Notes: generated by a model not told the origin, from the letters alone. 64,000 bases of DNA from Diadophis punctatus similis (GCA_023053685.1 JALIGW010000016.1:5030001-5094000); one strand, 5' to 3'; numbered from the stretch's first letter, positions 1-62,106 are shown. A program made the numbers and translations.

Positions 1-424
1 CTCAGGACAGGCCGGCAGGACGGAGCCTACAAGGGTGGAACAGCGTAGGGATCGCACCCTCCAAAGGATCCACGACAAGGCTGCGAAATCCAATCATTCC
101 CAGGCCTCTAAAACCAGGCCTGCAGAGGCTCCTTCCCTGGAGGCTACTACTCTGCCTCAGATTTCTCCTAATCTGTGGGGGCCCGGGGGATTAGGAATAC
201 CATCTGCCCCCCCGCAACTCTCCAGTCAAGGGACTGGCCAAAATCCTCAAGATACCAGTCCAGGGGTGGATCCTGTCCCCCCTCCTCCTACTGTGGCCCA
301 GGATCCAGGGCCTCATCAGGATCAAGGACAGGCTCCAGGCCTTCTTCCATTTGATCCAGCCTTAATACAACAGTGGATTGCGGCTGCTGTCCAAACTAGT
401 ATTACGGCTAACCTTCAAAATTTA
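1..424 (+). pseudogene. DIRS gag-like ORF, 5' piece
   Basis: Open from before the window edge to the LINE junction. It is rich in Pro, Gln and Ser (SAPPQLSSQGTGQNPQDTSP and similar), low in complexity, with an amphipathic end IQQWIAAAVQTSITANLQN. I see no zinc knuckle. The frame appears to resume at 4323 after the LINE. The link to gag rests on position ahead of the RT in a DIRS element. Confidence 0.6.
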
Positions 425-3400
425 TTTATTTATTTATTTATTTATGGTTTCTTATATGCCGCCCCACTCCCGAGGGACTCAGGGCGGCTTACAACACAGG
501 AAAAATACAAGAAAACCAATAAATTCAATTTAAAATCAAAATATAAAAATTAAAAATTTCAATATAAAAGCACCATTCAACCGCCAGACATACCCGGGGG
601 AGAGTGTAGATGGAATTAAGCTCTACCCCCTGCCTGCAGGAAGAGCCATGTCTTAACGGCTTTTCGGAAGGCCAGCAGGGTGGGGATAGTTCGGGTCTCT
701 GGGGGGAGTTGGTTCCAGAGCGCGGGGCCGGCCACAGAGAAGGCTCTCCCCCTAGGACCCGCCAGCCGGCATTGCTTGGCTGACGGGAGCTGGAGGAGGC
801 CAACTCTGTGGGCCCTAACCGGTCGGAGGGAAGTATGAGGCAGAATGCGGTCCCGGAGATAACCTGGTCCTAAGCCATGAAGGGCTTTAAAGATGATGAT
901 CAACACCTTGAATTGGACCCGGAGACTAATGGGCAACCAATGCAGCTGGCGGAGTATAGGTGTCACGTGGGTGTACCTTGGCACACCCACCACAGCACGC
1001 GCAGCTGCATTTTGCACCAACTGGAGTCTCCGGATACTCTTCAAGGGTAGCCCCATGTAGAGCGCGTTGCAGTAGTCCAAACGGGAGGTGACAAGGGCAT
1101 GAGTGACCGTGAGTAGAGCCTCCTTCTCCAAGTATGGCCGCAACTGGTGCACCAGGCGAACCTGTGCAAAGGCCCCCCTAGCCACAGCAGTGAGATGGTG
1201 TTCCAATTTTAGCTGTGGGTCTAGGAGGACCCCCAAGTTGCGGACCTGATCCGAGGGAGTCAGTTTCGCTCCCTCGAGAACCAAGGAGGGATAGTTGTCA
1301 TAATCCTTAGGAGGCAATATCCAAAGCCACTCAGTCTTGTCGGGGTTGAGTCTGAGTCTGTTCCTCCCCATCCAGATCCTAACGTCGTCCAGGCATCGGC
1401 ACATTACATCGGCTGCCACACTGAAGTCAGACGGGGTGGTGATGTACAGCTGGGTGTCGTCAGCGTACTGGTGGAAACACACCCCATGTCTGCGGATGAT
1501 CTCCCCCAGCGGTTTCATGTAAATGTTAAACAGGATGGGCGAGAGGACCGACCCCTGAGGCACCCCGCATAACAGGGGCCTAGGGGTGGATCTCTGCCCT
1601 CCCGCCAACACCGACTGCATCCTATCGGCGAGATAAGAGGAGAACCACCGTAAAACGGTGCCTCCCACTCCCAACTCGCCGAGACGATGCAGAAGGATAC
1701 CATGGTCGATGGTATCGAAAGCCGCTGAGAGGTCAAGTAGCACCAGGATGGAGGAATTTCCCCCATCCCGGGCCCGCCAGAGATCATCCATCAGAGCGAC
1801 CAAGGCAGTTTCTGTACTGTAGCCGCGCCTGAAACCCGACTGATAGGGATCTAGATGGTCTGTTTCATCCAGAAGCCGCAGAAGCTGAGTGGCCACCACC
1901 TTCTCCACAACTTTCCCTAAAAAAGGCAAGTTGGAGACCGGACGATAGTTCTTCAAATCAGCTGGATCCAGGGAAGGCTTCTTCAGGAGGGGTCTCACCA
2001 CCGCAGCTTTTAATGACTGCGGTACGGAACCCTCCCCCAAAGAAGCGATGACCACCGCCCGGATCCAGCCGCGTGTCACCTCCCTGCTGGCAGAAACCAG
2101 CCAGGAGGGGCACGGGTCCAATAAACAGGTGGAGGCCCCCATTGCCCCCATGGCTCTGTCCACATCCTCAGGAGAAACAGGCCCAAACTCCTCCCACAAC
2201 GGTGGACTAAGACTTGCCCCTGTCAACTCCATGGACTCTGCCCAGCCAGAGTCCAGGTTTGACCGAATCCGAGCGATTTTATCCATCAGAAACTCGGCAA
2301 ATTCCTCAGCTCTGCCTTGCAAGTGCTCCTCGCTCCCCCCTTTCGCAAGGAGGGAGCGAGTCACCCTAAACAAGGCGGCTGGGCGAGAATCTGCGGACGC
2401 AATAAGAGCGGAAAAATAGGATCGTTTTGCCGCCCTTATCGCCACTAAATAAGATCTGATGTAAATTCTTAATAGTGTTCGGTCGGAGTCGGTTTTGCTG
2501 GACCTCCAGCGGCGCTCCAGACGTCTCTTCTGGCGTTTCATCTCCCGGAGCTCCTCGGTAAACCAGGGGGCTTTCCGGGATCCACTGCCGCGGAGAGGTC
2601 GCAAAGGCGCAATTCGGTCTAAAGCCCCTGATGCTGCGATGTTCCAGCCAGCCACCAGGGAATCAGCCGAACTGTGTACCAGGGCTTCAGGTATTTCCCC
2701 AAGTTCCCTCTGGAATCCTTCTGGTTCCATTAGGTGCCTGGGGCGGAACCACCTAGTCGGTCCCGCCTCCCTGCGGGGGAGGAATGGAACTGCGGAATCC
2801 AACCTCAGTAGGAAATGATCTGACCATGACAGAGGGGTGATGACTATATCCCTTATCTTCAGATCATCTCTCCACTGCCCCGAGAGAAACACTAGGTCGA
2901 GCGTGTGACCACCCTCATGAGTCGGACCCTGGATTACTTGGGTCAGGTCCATGGTTGTCATGGAATCCATGAACTCCTGGGCTATCCCAGAGGTTTCACC
3001 AGCAGAAGGCAAGTTGAAGTCCCCCAGCACCATGAGCCTAGGGAACTCAACTGCCAAGCCGGCTACTGCCTCGAGCAGCTCAGGCAGGGCCTTACTTACG
3101 CAGCTGGGAGGCAGGTACGTTAAGAGAAGGCCCACCTGTACCCCTAAGTCCAACTTCAGAAGGAGCGTCTCACACCCAACAATCTCCGGGGCAGGGATCC
3201 TACGAGGATGCAGGTTTCCACGTGTTATTATTGCCACTCCTCCCCCCCTTCCCTGGGGTCGGGAATGATGCTGCACTGAGAACCCGTCCGGGCATATCTC
3301 AGAGAGAGCTACTCCTCCCTCCTGGCCCAGCCAGGTCTCAGTTATACAAACCAGGTCGGCCCCCTCTTCTGTGATTAAATCACGAATCAGGGGGGCTTTG

Positions 3401-4317
3401 TTAGAAATTGACCTGGCGTTAAGCAGTAGCATCCTGAGCCCAGGGCCCTGAACACCCTGGTTGCCAGGCACTCGGGATGAGCAAGATGGAACCACATCGG
3501 AGGGGCCGGAACAAGGGATCGCTTGTACACAGCGAGGTCTTATTCCCCGAGAGCGGCCCTCCCCTCTGCTCCCGCCATACCTGCCTCTTCCCATTATGAC
3601 CGAGATGTTCCGGCTCTCATCCCTACCAGATACCCCCTCCCCCCCCCCGCTGGTCTCCCTCCCTCCCTGCAGGCCATACACACCATTCTCACAAGATAGG
3701 GTCACTGAACCCACCTCCCCGCTTCTGTTTCTGCACTCAGCGGGGGGGAACGGAATTACAGCCCCTAGCTTTTCCATTTTTTATACAGACATTTCTTAAA
3801 TTATCAAACATTCAAATCACTCATCTCCATACATACACACATCCATACCACAATTTTTAGAGGAGGAGAGTATAATTAAAAGTCTTTTCCAAAAAGGAAG
3901 GCAGGGTCCTCCAGGCAAGGGGGTGTTGGGGGAACAAATTCCCTGGATCGGCTCCGCCTCCCTGTTGCTCTGTATACCCGGAATGGGAGGGAACCTCGTT
4001 TACGCTGATGATGTTGGGAGTATAGTGTCTTATGTCCCTCGGAATACAACCAGTCTCCGACCGAGGGGGGATTCCACATCTTCACCCTGCTTGCGATAGT
4101 CTTAGGGGTGGGCAACAACCTCCACGAGCGCAGGGGTGATATTAGGCCAAACAACCGGGGAGATGTTATCACCATAGATGTAGGAGCAAACAATAATGGC
4201 GGGGAATTCACGTGATCTTTCTTGCCTCCTTGGGCAGAGAGAGGTAGTACTAATAGCTCGCTTTCTCTCCGCTCCGATGTCATCGAAAACCGGAACTGTA
4301 ATCTTGATCTTATTGTT
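425..4317 (-). mobile_element. Near full-length L2-like non-LTR retrotransposon inserted in DIRS gag
   Basis: The 3' tail is a TTTA-type repeat (about 419-445 on the + strand, AAAT on the element strand), followed by the GCCGCCC-containing 3' end that recurs at 15300-15718 and 62184-62240. The single large ORF runs 3777-616. About 540 bp of 5' untranslated sequence follows it to the junction near 4317. The DIRS gag frame can be read across the gap, with ATTTA at both sides as a possible short target duplication that cannot be told apart from the tail repeat. Confidence 0.82.
616..3777 (-). CDS. L2-like LINE ORF: apurinic endonuclease plus reverse transcriptase, 1053 aa, intact
   Basis: The open frame has no stop over 1053 codons. 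Residues about 116-330 are an apurinic-type endonuclease: LLLNARS at 117-123, ITETW near 145-149, GDFN at 252-255, HTLDLVF near 281 and SDH at 319-321. The RT follows: LKNYRPVSNLPFLGKVVEK from about 598, LDLSAAFDTIDH near 671, GVPQGSVLSPILFNIYM near 728 and the catalytic YADD at 761-764. The C-terminus (LHWLP, PRGRAFSVAGPALWNQLP) is typical of L2/CR1-group elements. The N-terminal 115 residues are Gly/Arg-rich and unassigned. The Met at 3775-3777 is the furthest upstream; the Met before LLLN is an alternative start. An intact frame suggests recent activity. Confidence 0.88.
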   Translation of the reverse strand: MEKLGAVIPFPPAECRNRSGEVGSVTLSCENGVYGLQGGRETSGGGEGVSGRDESRNISVIMGRGRYGGSRGEGRSRGIRPRCVQAIPCSGPSDVVPSCSSRVPGNQGVQGPGLRMLLLNARSISNKAPLIRDLITEEGADLVCITETWLGQEGGVALSEICPDGFSVQHHSRPQGRGGGVAIITRGNLHPRRIPAPEIVGCETLLLKLDLGVQVGLLLTYLPPSCVSKALPELLEAVAGLAVEFPRLMVLGDFNLPSAGETSGIAQEFMDSMTTMDLTQVIQGPTHEGGHTLDLVFLSGQWRDDLKIRDIVITPLSWSDHFLLRLDSAVPFLPRREAGPTRWFRPRHLMEPEGFQRELGEIPEALVHSSADSLVAGWNIAASGALDRIAPLRPLRGSGSRKAPWFTEELREMKRQKRRLERRWRSSKTDSDRTLLRIYIRSYLVAIRAAKRSYFSALIASADSRPAALFRVTRSLLAKGGSEEHLQGRAEEFAEFLMDKIARIRSNLDSGWAESMELTGASLSPPLWEEFGPVSPEDVDRAMGAMGASTCLLDPCPSWLVSASREVTRGWIRAVVIASLGEGSVPQSLKAAVVRPLLKKPSLDPADLKNYRPVSNLPFLGKVVEKVVATQLLRLLDETDHLDPYQSGFRRGYSTETALVALMDDLWRARDGGNSSILVLLDLSAAFDTIDHGILLHRLGELGVGGTVLRWFSSYLADRMQSVLAGGQRSTPRPLLCGVPQGSVLSPILFNIYMKPLGEIIRRHGVCFHQYADDTQLYITTPSDFSVAADVMCRCLDDVRIWMGRNRLRLNPDKTEWLWILPPKDYDNYPSLVLEGAKLTPSDQVRNLGVLLDPQLKLEHHLTAVARGAFAQVRLVHQLRPYLEKEALLTVTHALVTSRLDYCNALYMGLPLKSIRRLQLVQNAAARAVVGVPRYTHVTPILRQLHWLPISLRVQFKVLIIIFKALHGLGPGYLRDRILPHTSLRPVRAHRVGLLQLPSAKQCRLAGPRGRAFSVAGPALWNQLPPETRTIPTLLAFRKAVKTWLFLQAGGRA

Positions 4318-4322
4318 ATTTA

Positions 4323-5490
4323 GCTGCTTCCCTGCCACCATTAGGATCAGGTTCCTCTTCCCCTCAACTGCAACCTCAACCAGGAACCAGCGCTGACTTC
4401 CTGGCTGCAGATCAGTTGTCCAATATCTCTGAGGAGGATAATCTCGATGACTTCCCTACAACACAGTTGGACACTATGGGTGAACTGTCAGAAGATGAGG
4501 CAACTACCTCTACTCAGTCTGTAGGCCCTCTTTCCCCCGGGTCTTTACAAGTCCCTTCTGGCCAAAGCCAGAGCCGCAGCGGGGCTTTCAGCTCTGGTCA
4601 CCCCAGCACCGGATCTGACCACCCCTCTGGGCCCAATCTTCTCCTCTGTAACTCCGGAACCAGATTCAGTACCGGCTCCCTCGCTGTTCTTAGATACAGT
4701 AAGGAATCAATGGGCAGCGCCCGCAACGGGGCTGAACCCCTCCACACTCGAGCGCCAATTCTTCAATGTGGCCTCTGACTTAGGGGATCTCCTCGAAGTT
4801 CCGGCTGTAGACCCTCCAGTCCTGGCTCTCCACGCCCAGATGACACTTCCAAGCGAATCAGAGGAAAACCTCAAGCCTGAAGATCGGAAATTGGAACAAG
4901 CTCTGGTGCGCGCTCACCAGTCGGCGGCCTGGGCCATCAAGGCGGCGTCCACATCTTCCTTCTTTGCCAGAGTGGCCCTCCTTTGGCTGAAGCAGTTACA
5001 AGATCTTATTCCGGATACCAACATACGGGCACATCAAGATCTGAACAAAATCTTTGCTACCTGCCAATTTCTTGCTGACTCCACGCTGTACACATCTAAG
5101 TTCACATCTAAGGCAATGGCGTCCACCCTGGTTGCACGCCGCATGCTCTGGCTCAAACAATGGCCCGTGGAGACTCGCCACAAATGGCGACTTGCTGCTA
5201 AGCCCCTCAAGGGCAAACAGCTCTTCGGCGACTCCCTCGATCCTTTTCTCGTCGAGTCAAAGGACAAACGGAAGATTCTGCCATCGTTATCTCGCAGAGG
5301 CGTCCCGCGACAGACCCCCTACTTCAGGCGGCCCTTTCGCCACACTGACCAGGGCTCCAACTTTCCCCGGTCCCCAGGTCAGTATTCAGGCAGGTACCGT
5401 TCCCATCAGGACAGGGCCGGCAGGGGGAGGCAATTCAGACGTCAGTCCCGCGGTGGTGCCGGAGGGCGCCCCGCCAAGAGAGGGAAGTAG
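4323..5490 (+). pseudogene. DIRS gag-like ORF, 3' piece with frame change near 4770
   Basis: Continues the gag frame after the LINE (PQLQPQPGTSADFLAADQLS and on through acidic SNISEEDNLDDF), then changes frame near 4770 into a segment running to TAG at 5488. The last part is helical (HQSAAWAIKAASTSSFFARV, QDLNKIFATCQFLADSTLY) and ends with a very basic, Arg/Gly-rich tail (RGRQFRRQSRGGAGGRPAKR) as expected for nucleic-acid binding. No zinc knuckle is visible. It overlaps the RT frame at its 3' end. Confidence 0.65.
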
Positions 5491-7386
5491 CAGGTCTTTC
5501 GCCCTTACGGACGCCCCTATAGGGGGTCGTCTCAAGTATTTTGCTGACCAATGGGAATCTACAACAGAAGATTCCTGGGTTCTCAACACAATTAGGCATG
5601 GTTTGACTCTGGAGTTCCTCTCCCTCCCCCCCGGAGCCTTCGTCAGGTGCCCCGCGGCCAGGAACCCGGCTAAACGGGCGCTCATGGCTGAGGCGGTCCA
5701 ACACCTGCTGGATATCAGGGCCATTCAGGAGGTGCCCTCTGATCAGCTCTTCCAAGGTTTCTATTCGATCCTTTTTGTGGTACCCAAGGCTTCGGGGGGA
5801 TGGTGAGCAATTCTAGATCTCAAACGTTTAAACCACTACATCTCTTACAGGAAATTCCGGATGCATTCACTTAAATCCATCTTGGCCTGCATCCGGCAGG
5901 GGGACTTCATGGCCTCATTAGACTTAACGGAGGCTTATTTACATATTCCTATTGCTCACCAGCACCGTAGGTATCTCAGATTCTGCTATGCAGACCGTCA
6001 TTTCCAATACAGGGCCCTCCCCTTTGGGCTTTCTTCTGCACCCAGAGTTTTCACTAAAATCCTGTCAGTCCTGGCGGGTCACCTTCGGTCCTTCCCCATT
6101 AAAGTACAATGTTACCTAGATGACATTTTAGTGCACGCTTTGTCCGAGGACGCAGCGCGAGGTCATCTCAAGGTAGTCACCGAGGTCCTCACTGACCACG
6201 GTTTTTCCATTAATCTGTCCAAGAGCCAACTGTCCCCCTCAACGTCCATAGTACATTTGGGAACTGTGATTGATTCCTCTGCAGGAAGGGTATTCCTCTC
6301 CCAGGATCGCCAAGTTAGTCTCAGGGACTTAGCAACACAGGTTCAAGGGGCAGCTTCCTCCCCCATCCTCACCCTTTCCTCCCTCTTGGGCAAGATGGTT
6401 TCCTGCATTTCCATAACCCCTTGGGCAAGATTACACGCCCGGGATCTGCAATGGTTCCTTCTTCCATTTCAGAAAGCCAAATGCGGATCATCTCCTCGCA
6501 AGGTCCGACTGCCCCCGTCTGTTCGATGTTCCCTCAACTGGTGGCGTTCACCCGCCCTAGCCAAGGGGACTCCGTTCCTACCTCAGTCACCCATCACGGT
6601 TACAACAGACGCAAGTCTTTCAGGATGGGGCGCCCATTGCGAAGGTATCACAGCACAAGGTCTGTGGTCAGAGGCCCAAGCCAGGTGCTCCATCAACTGG
6701 CTCGAGCTGCACGCCGCCTCGCTTGCGCTCCGGCACTTCAAACATCTGCTAGCGGGGTCTCACGTGCTCCTTTAACGGACAACATCACGACCAAGGCGCA
6801 TATAAACCGTCAGGGGGGAACTCGATCCCGGACCCTGATGGAGGAGGCGAGGAAGATCGGACTGTGGGCAGAATGTCACCTCCTGTCTCTGCAGTCGGAA
6901 CACATTTCCGGGGTGGCCAATGTCCAGGCGGACTGGCTGAGCCGCTCAACGGTGGACCAAGCCGAATGGCGGCTGGACCCATCGATCTTCCAGTCCATTT
7001 CCAGGAGGTTCGGTTCTCCGACGGTGGATCTCTTTGCGTCCCCGGAGAATGCACAACTACCACGCTATTACACCAGGTACCAGACGCGGGGGTCGGAGGG
7101 AACCAACGCCCTCCTACACCAGTGGCCGGAAGGTCTCCTCTATGCCTTTCCCCCTCTTCCCATCCTACCTCTAGTTCTCAGGAAACTGCTGCAGGAGGAA
7201 GCGGAACTGATTTTAATTGCTCCGTACTGGCCCCGACAACCCTGGTTTGCCGAGCTCGTGACTCTCTCAGTGACCGACCATTGGATTCTGCCTCCCATTC
7301 CGTCTCTTCTCAGCCAGGGAGAGGTTTTCCACCCGGATCCCAGGTGGTGCCGTCTGACCGCTTGGCGATTGAGCGGTGCAGCCTGA
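5480..7386 (+). pseudogene. DIRS reverse transcriptase, RNase H and methylase-like polyprotein, broken
   Basis: Begins about 5480, overlapping the end of gag in another frame. RT blocks: FYSILFVVPKASGGW, then TGA at 5804-5806 in place of what looks like a CpG-derived Arg codon, DLTEAYLHIPIA, LPFGLSSAPRVFTK and the catalytic YLDD at 6115-6126. RNase H follows (TTDASLSGWGAH near 6600, then WLELHAASLAL). The frame shifts near 6773 and continues through HISGVANVQADWLSR, then a DAM-methylase-like region (TVDLFASPENAQLP, LILIAPYWPRQPWF) to 7386. The broken frame means this copy cannot make the full enzyme. Confidence 0.82.
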
Positions 7387-8420
7387 GGACTCAGCTCTAC
7401 GACCCGGACGTCATCTTTTACATCCAGGCGTCTCACCGTCCTTCGACGGAGCGTGTCTACTCGGCGACCTGGCAGGCTTTCTGCTCCTGGTGCCTCTCGC
7501 AACATCTTTCCCCGCTCAATGTTCCTCTACCAATGGTCCTCCGGTTCCTCAAGCGGGGGCTGGATAGGGGCCTTTCGCCCAACACCCTCCGCCGCCAACT
7601 CGCGGCTCTGTCTTCGGTCCTGTCGTGCGGTCATTGGGACTCCCTGTCTCATATTCCAACAGTACGGCGGTTCTTAAAAGGGGTCTCCAACTGTCATCCC
7701 CCAGCGATTCACCAGTACCCGACCTGGGACCTCCCCAGGGTTCTGCAGTCCTTAACTGAGGCTCCGTACGAACCACTACGAGACGCTTCCCTTCATCATT
7801 TATCCCTCAAGGTTGCGTTCCTTCTCGCCATCACCTCGGCCCGTCGGATTTCCGAACTTGGGGCTCTCTCTGTCCGCGATGACCTCTGCATCTTCCACAG
7901 CGACAGAGTCGTTCTCCGTTTGGATCCTTCCTTCATTCCGAAGGTTAACTCCTCCTTCCATCGAGCTCAAGAACTCATCTTACCATCCTTCTGCTCTTCT
8001 CCATCACATCCCTCCGAAAGATCCTGGCACACTTTGGACGTCCGCAGGGCCCTGCGTGTCTACATCAGTCGAACACGACAGTTCCGTAGGACGGAGGCAC
8101 TGCTCGTTACTTTCTTGCCCCGGTCCATGGGACTCAAGGCGTCGTCTACGACCATCGGACGCTGGATACGGGGGGCCATCGCTAAGGCCTACGACATGGC
8201 GTCGCTCCCGAGACCCGCGGGAATCACGGCTCATTCTACGCGCAGTGCCGCCACTTCCGCCGCCTGGGCGACTCAATGCCCGCTGGAAGACCTCTGCCGG
8301 GCGGCGACCTGGACGTCTCCTACTCCGTTCATCCGTCACTACCGGATAGACAAGTACGCATCGGCTGGTGCGGCCTTCGGGCGTAGAGTGTTACAAAGAG
8401 TTCTCACCCACAACGCATGA
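7369..8420 (+). CDS. DIRS tyrosine recombinase
   Basis: The frame is open from 6864 to the stop at 8418-8420, but recombinase similarity begins near 7369 (CSLRTQLYDPDVIFYIQ). An N-terminal SAM-like segment (RPSTERVYSATWQAFCSWC) precedes the catalytic domain. Catalytic candidates are Arg in TSARRISELGAL, HSTR (His and Arg of HxxR) near 8230, and Tyr in FIRHYRID near 8341. These fit DIRS-type recombinases, which circularise and integrate the cDNA. The frame is open, but the start codon is not determined and the upstream polyprotein is broken. Confidence 0.8.
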
Positions 8421-8493
8421 TTTCTTGTCCCTCCCTTGGGTACTACTGCTTTGGTATGTCCCATCCTGACTGCTGGCTCCTCAGAGGATGGAG

Positions 8494-8549
8494 AATGAGC
8501 GTTGTCTTACCTGATACGCTCTTTCTCATCAGGAGGAGCCAGCAGTCAG
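8494..8549 (+). repeat. DIRS internal complementary region
   Basis: This 56-bp segment (aatgagcgttgtcttacctg onward) is the exact reverse complement of 8922-8977. It also pairs locally with 8465-8481 (ctgactgctggctcctc), which is a direct copy of the start of the terminal repeat. Such an arrangement allows circle formation during DIRS replication. Confidence 0.85.
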
Positions 8550-8921
8550 CTCCCTCCCTATTGTCTGCGTTGTTTGCTAATACTCACCGTAGTTAGGTTC
8601 CCGTTGAACCAGTTCGACCGTTGGTCCTTCAAGGCCTCTCGACTTCTTCCAGTTCTCCAAGTTGGATTCCGTTGATAAAAAAATAAAAAATAAATATATA
8701 TATATATAAAAAAAACGGTCGGAAGTTTCTACTCAACGTTTTGGGTCATTTACGAGCCAGTCTACACCAGTTGGGATGTCCAGGACGTCGGTTCTGCAGT
8801 TTTCGCCACATCGAGTCCTCCCTTCGGATTCGTCATAACTGGGGTCTCAGAGGGCGGATCCAAGGATTTTAAGAAAAAGTGACTCGGTCCTCAAACTGCT
8901 AGTGGGCGGAGACAACCCATC

Positions 8922-8977
8922 CTGACTGCTGGCTCCTCCTGATGAGAAAGAGCGTATCAGGTAAGACAACGCTCATT
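8922..8977 (-). repeat. DIRS right terminal inverted repeat, element end
   Basis: Exact inverted match of 8494-8549; the match stops after gctcatt at 8977, which I take as the element boundary. The next bases (atctttcttggcac) belong to a MITE family found elsewhere in the window. Confidence 0.82.
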
Positions 8978-9256
8978 ATCTTTCTTGGCACCTTTGTTAA
9001 GTGAATCACTGCAGTTGTTAAGTTAATAACACAATTTTAAGTAAATCTGGCTTTCCCATTGATTTTGCTTGTCAGAAGGTCATGAAAGATGATCACATGA
9101 TCTCAGGACGATGCAACAGTCATAAATATGAGTCAGTTGCCAAGCGTCTGAATCTGCAACGGTTGTAAGTGTGCAAAATAGTCAAAAATCGCTTTCTTCA
9201 GTGCCGTTGTAACTTTGAATGGTCACTAAATGAACTGTTGTAATTTAAGGACTACC
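8978..9256 (-). mobile_element. Truncated copy of the AGTCCTCGACTTA-end MITE family
   Basis: Contains the family's inner motifs on the - strand (gttaagtgaatcactgcag, caaatatgagtcagttgcc-like, gttgtaactttgaa, tcactaaatgaactgttg) and the terminal ggactacc. The left part is missing where the DIRS ends, so the DIRS likely integrated into this MITE. Related copies are at 41255-41651, 45655-46616, 51467-51830 and 54297-55560. Confidence 0.65.
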
Positions 9257-9632
9257 GTAGAAGGATTCATACTAATGCACGGGAGAGAAAAGCTTATTTA
9301 TTTGTTTATATCTGCCTTGATTATTTTTATAAATAACTCAAAGCAGCTAACTCTCACACAATACTCCTTCTTCGTCTTATTTTCCCCACAACAACAACAG
9401 TTTGGGCCGAATGAGATTGACTGACCGTAGCTGGTTTTCATACCTAAGATGGGAGTCTCCTGGCTTTTAGCCTGGTATCTTAAGTACCAACCAAAATGGC
9501 TTCCCTCTGCTATTAACACATACTGGAAACACTAATGAAGCTTTTATGTTTTCTCTTAATCTTTCTGTCTTTTCATTCAGTTTACCCTTGAATATACCTA
9601 CATGTATGTTTGTTTGTTTTATTTCTCAACAG

Positions 9633-60992
<51,360 letters not shown>

Positions 60993-61317
60993 GTAACAAC
61001 TCTTCAATTTTCCCGGTGAAGTTGTCCTTTGCAAGTGCCACCAGATATAAATTGTAGATCTTGAGGCTATGATATAAATGAAAGATTACTGCTTTGGCAA
61101 GTAAGCTGACTGATTGGAACTCTATAGGTGACAGTCAAAGAGTGGAATAATTGGAAAATTCCTGGAATTCCTAAAGGCGGATATTGTATCCATAATTCCA
61201 AGGAATGTCATTAGTGCAGGCAACTGGATTGATTCTAGCATCTCATTTTATATGTATGTATTAATTATGCTACATTATGTTACTTCAATGGATAATAAGG
61301 GTATACATGACATAAAG

Positions 61318-61533
61318 AGCCGAGGTGGCGCAGTGGTTAAAATGCAGCACTGCAGTTCAGCTGTTCAAATCTCACCGGCTCAAGGTTGACTCAGCCTTCC
61401 ATCCTTCTGAGGTTGGTAAAATGAGGACCCAGATTGTTGGGGGCAATATGCTGAACTCTGTAAACCACTTAGAGAGGGCTGTAAAGCACTATGAAGCGGT
61501 ATATAAGTCTAAGTGCTATTGCTATTGCTATGC
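61318..61533 (+). mobile_element. tRNA-derived SINE, GAGCCGAGGTGG family
   Basis: agccgaggtggcgcagtggt, gttcaaatctcaccggctca and the body through gcggtatataagtctaagtg with a (CTATTG)n tail. Starts 326 bp after exon S. Confidence 0.85.
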
Positions 61534-61599
61534 TGAGAGAAATCTAACCAATGAAATAATTACTGCAATAGCGTCCACGCAAATTGCCAAATATATTGT

Positions 61600-62100
61600 A
61601 TGAATCAAAGGTTTTTCTTTTAACGGAGCTGCAGTAAATGGGGCAGAGAGAATCAGTCAAAATAGGATGGAAGGAGCAATTGTGAGCAATTTCAAGTGTA
61701 TAAAAATAATAAATGATCTATGATTCAATGTTCTATAAATAGGGTATAAACCCAAAAGGATAATATCACAAAATCATTAAAAGTGCCTTAAAGTTCCTGT
61801 GGTTAAATCACTTTTCCTCAATAAAACTTAAGTCACTTTCATTCCGACATCTAGACTAAGTAGTAACAATTATATAGCATCCTGAATTTAATTTTAAAAA
61901 TCAATAATCCCCAGTGACAGTTGCAAATGAAATTCAAACAGAATGTTAGCTAGTTTCTAAATGTTTAAATGGAGCTTAATATCACCTTCCTAATATTTTC
62001 ATTACAGTATCAATATTTTTATTCCTGTGTTATATGAATAATCTGTATTTGCCCCCTTGCTTTTCAGTTCCAGCTCGTTTGCTCAGGCTTTATTTCTTTA
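61600..62100. other. Intron sequence without recognised feature
   Basis: No next flippase exon and no repeat recognised. Confidence 0.5.
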
Positions 62101-62106
62101 TTTGAA

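Larger units (their letters stand above)
1..8977 (+). mobile_element. DIRS-type tyrosine-recombinase retrotransposon, left end outside window, interrupted by a LINE
   Basis: The order is gag-like ORF, reverse transcriptase with YLDD, RNase H, methylase-like segment, tyrosine recombinase, then a perfect 56-bp inverted pair at 8494-8549 and 8922-8977. That order and the inverted 3' structure are diagnostic of DIRS elements, which integrate by recombinase through a circular intermediate rather than with an integrase. The right end at 8977 abuts a piece of a MITE (about 8980-9256). The window opens inside gag, so the left repeat is upstream. Damage: gag is split by the L2 at 425-4317 and has a frame change near 4770, the RT has TGA at 5804-5806, and a frame change lies near 6773. 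Confidence 0.85.

Noticed and set aside
2048..3268. + strand open frames across the L2-like ORF
   Set aside because: Shadows of the well-supported - strand endonuclease/RT frame.
7140..7776. Antisense open frames over the DIRS recombinase and RT
   Set aside because: They mirror the coding strand's codon usage and have no domain.
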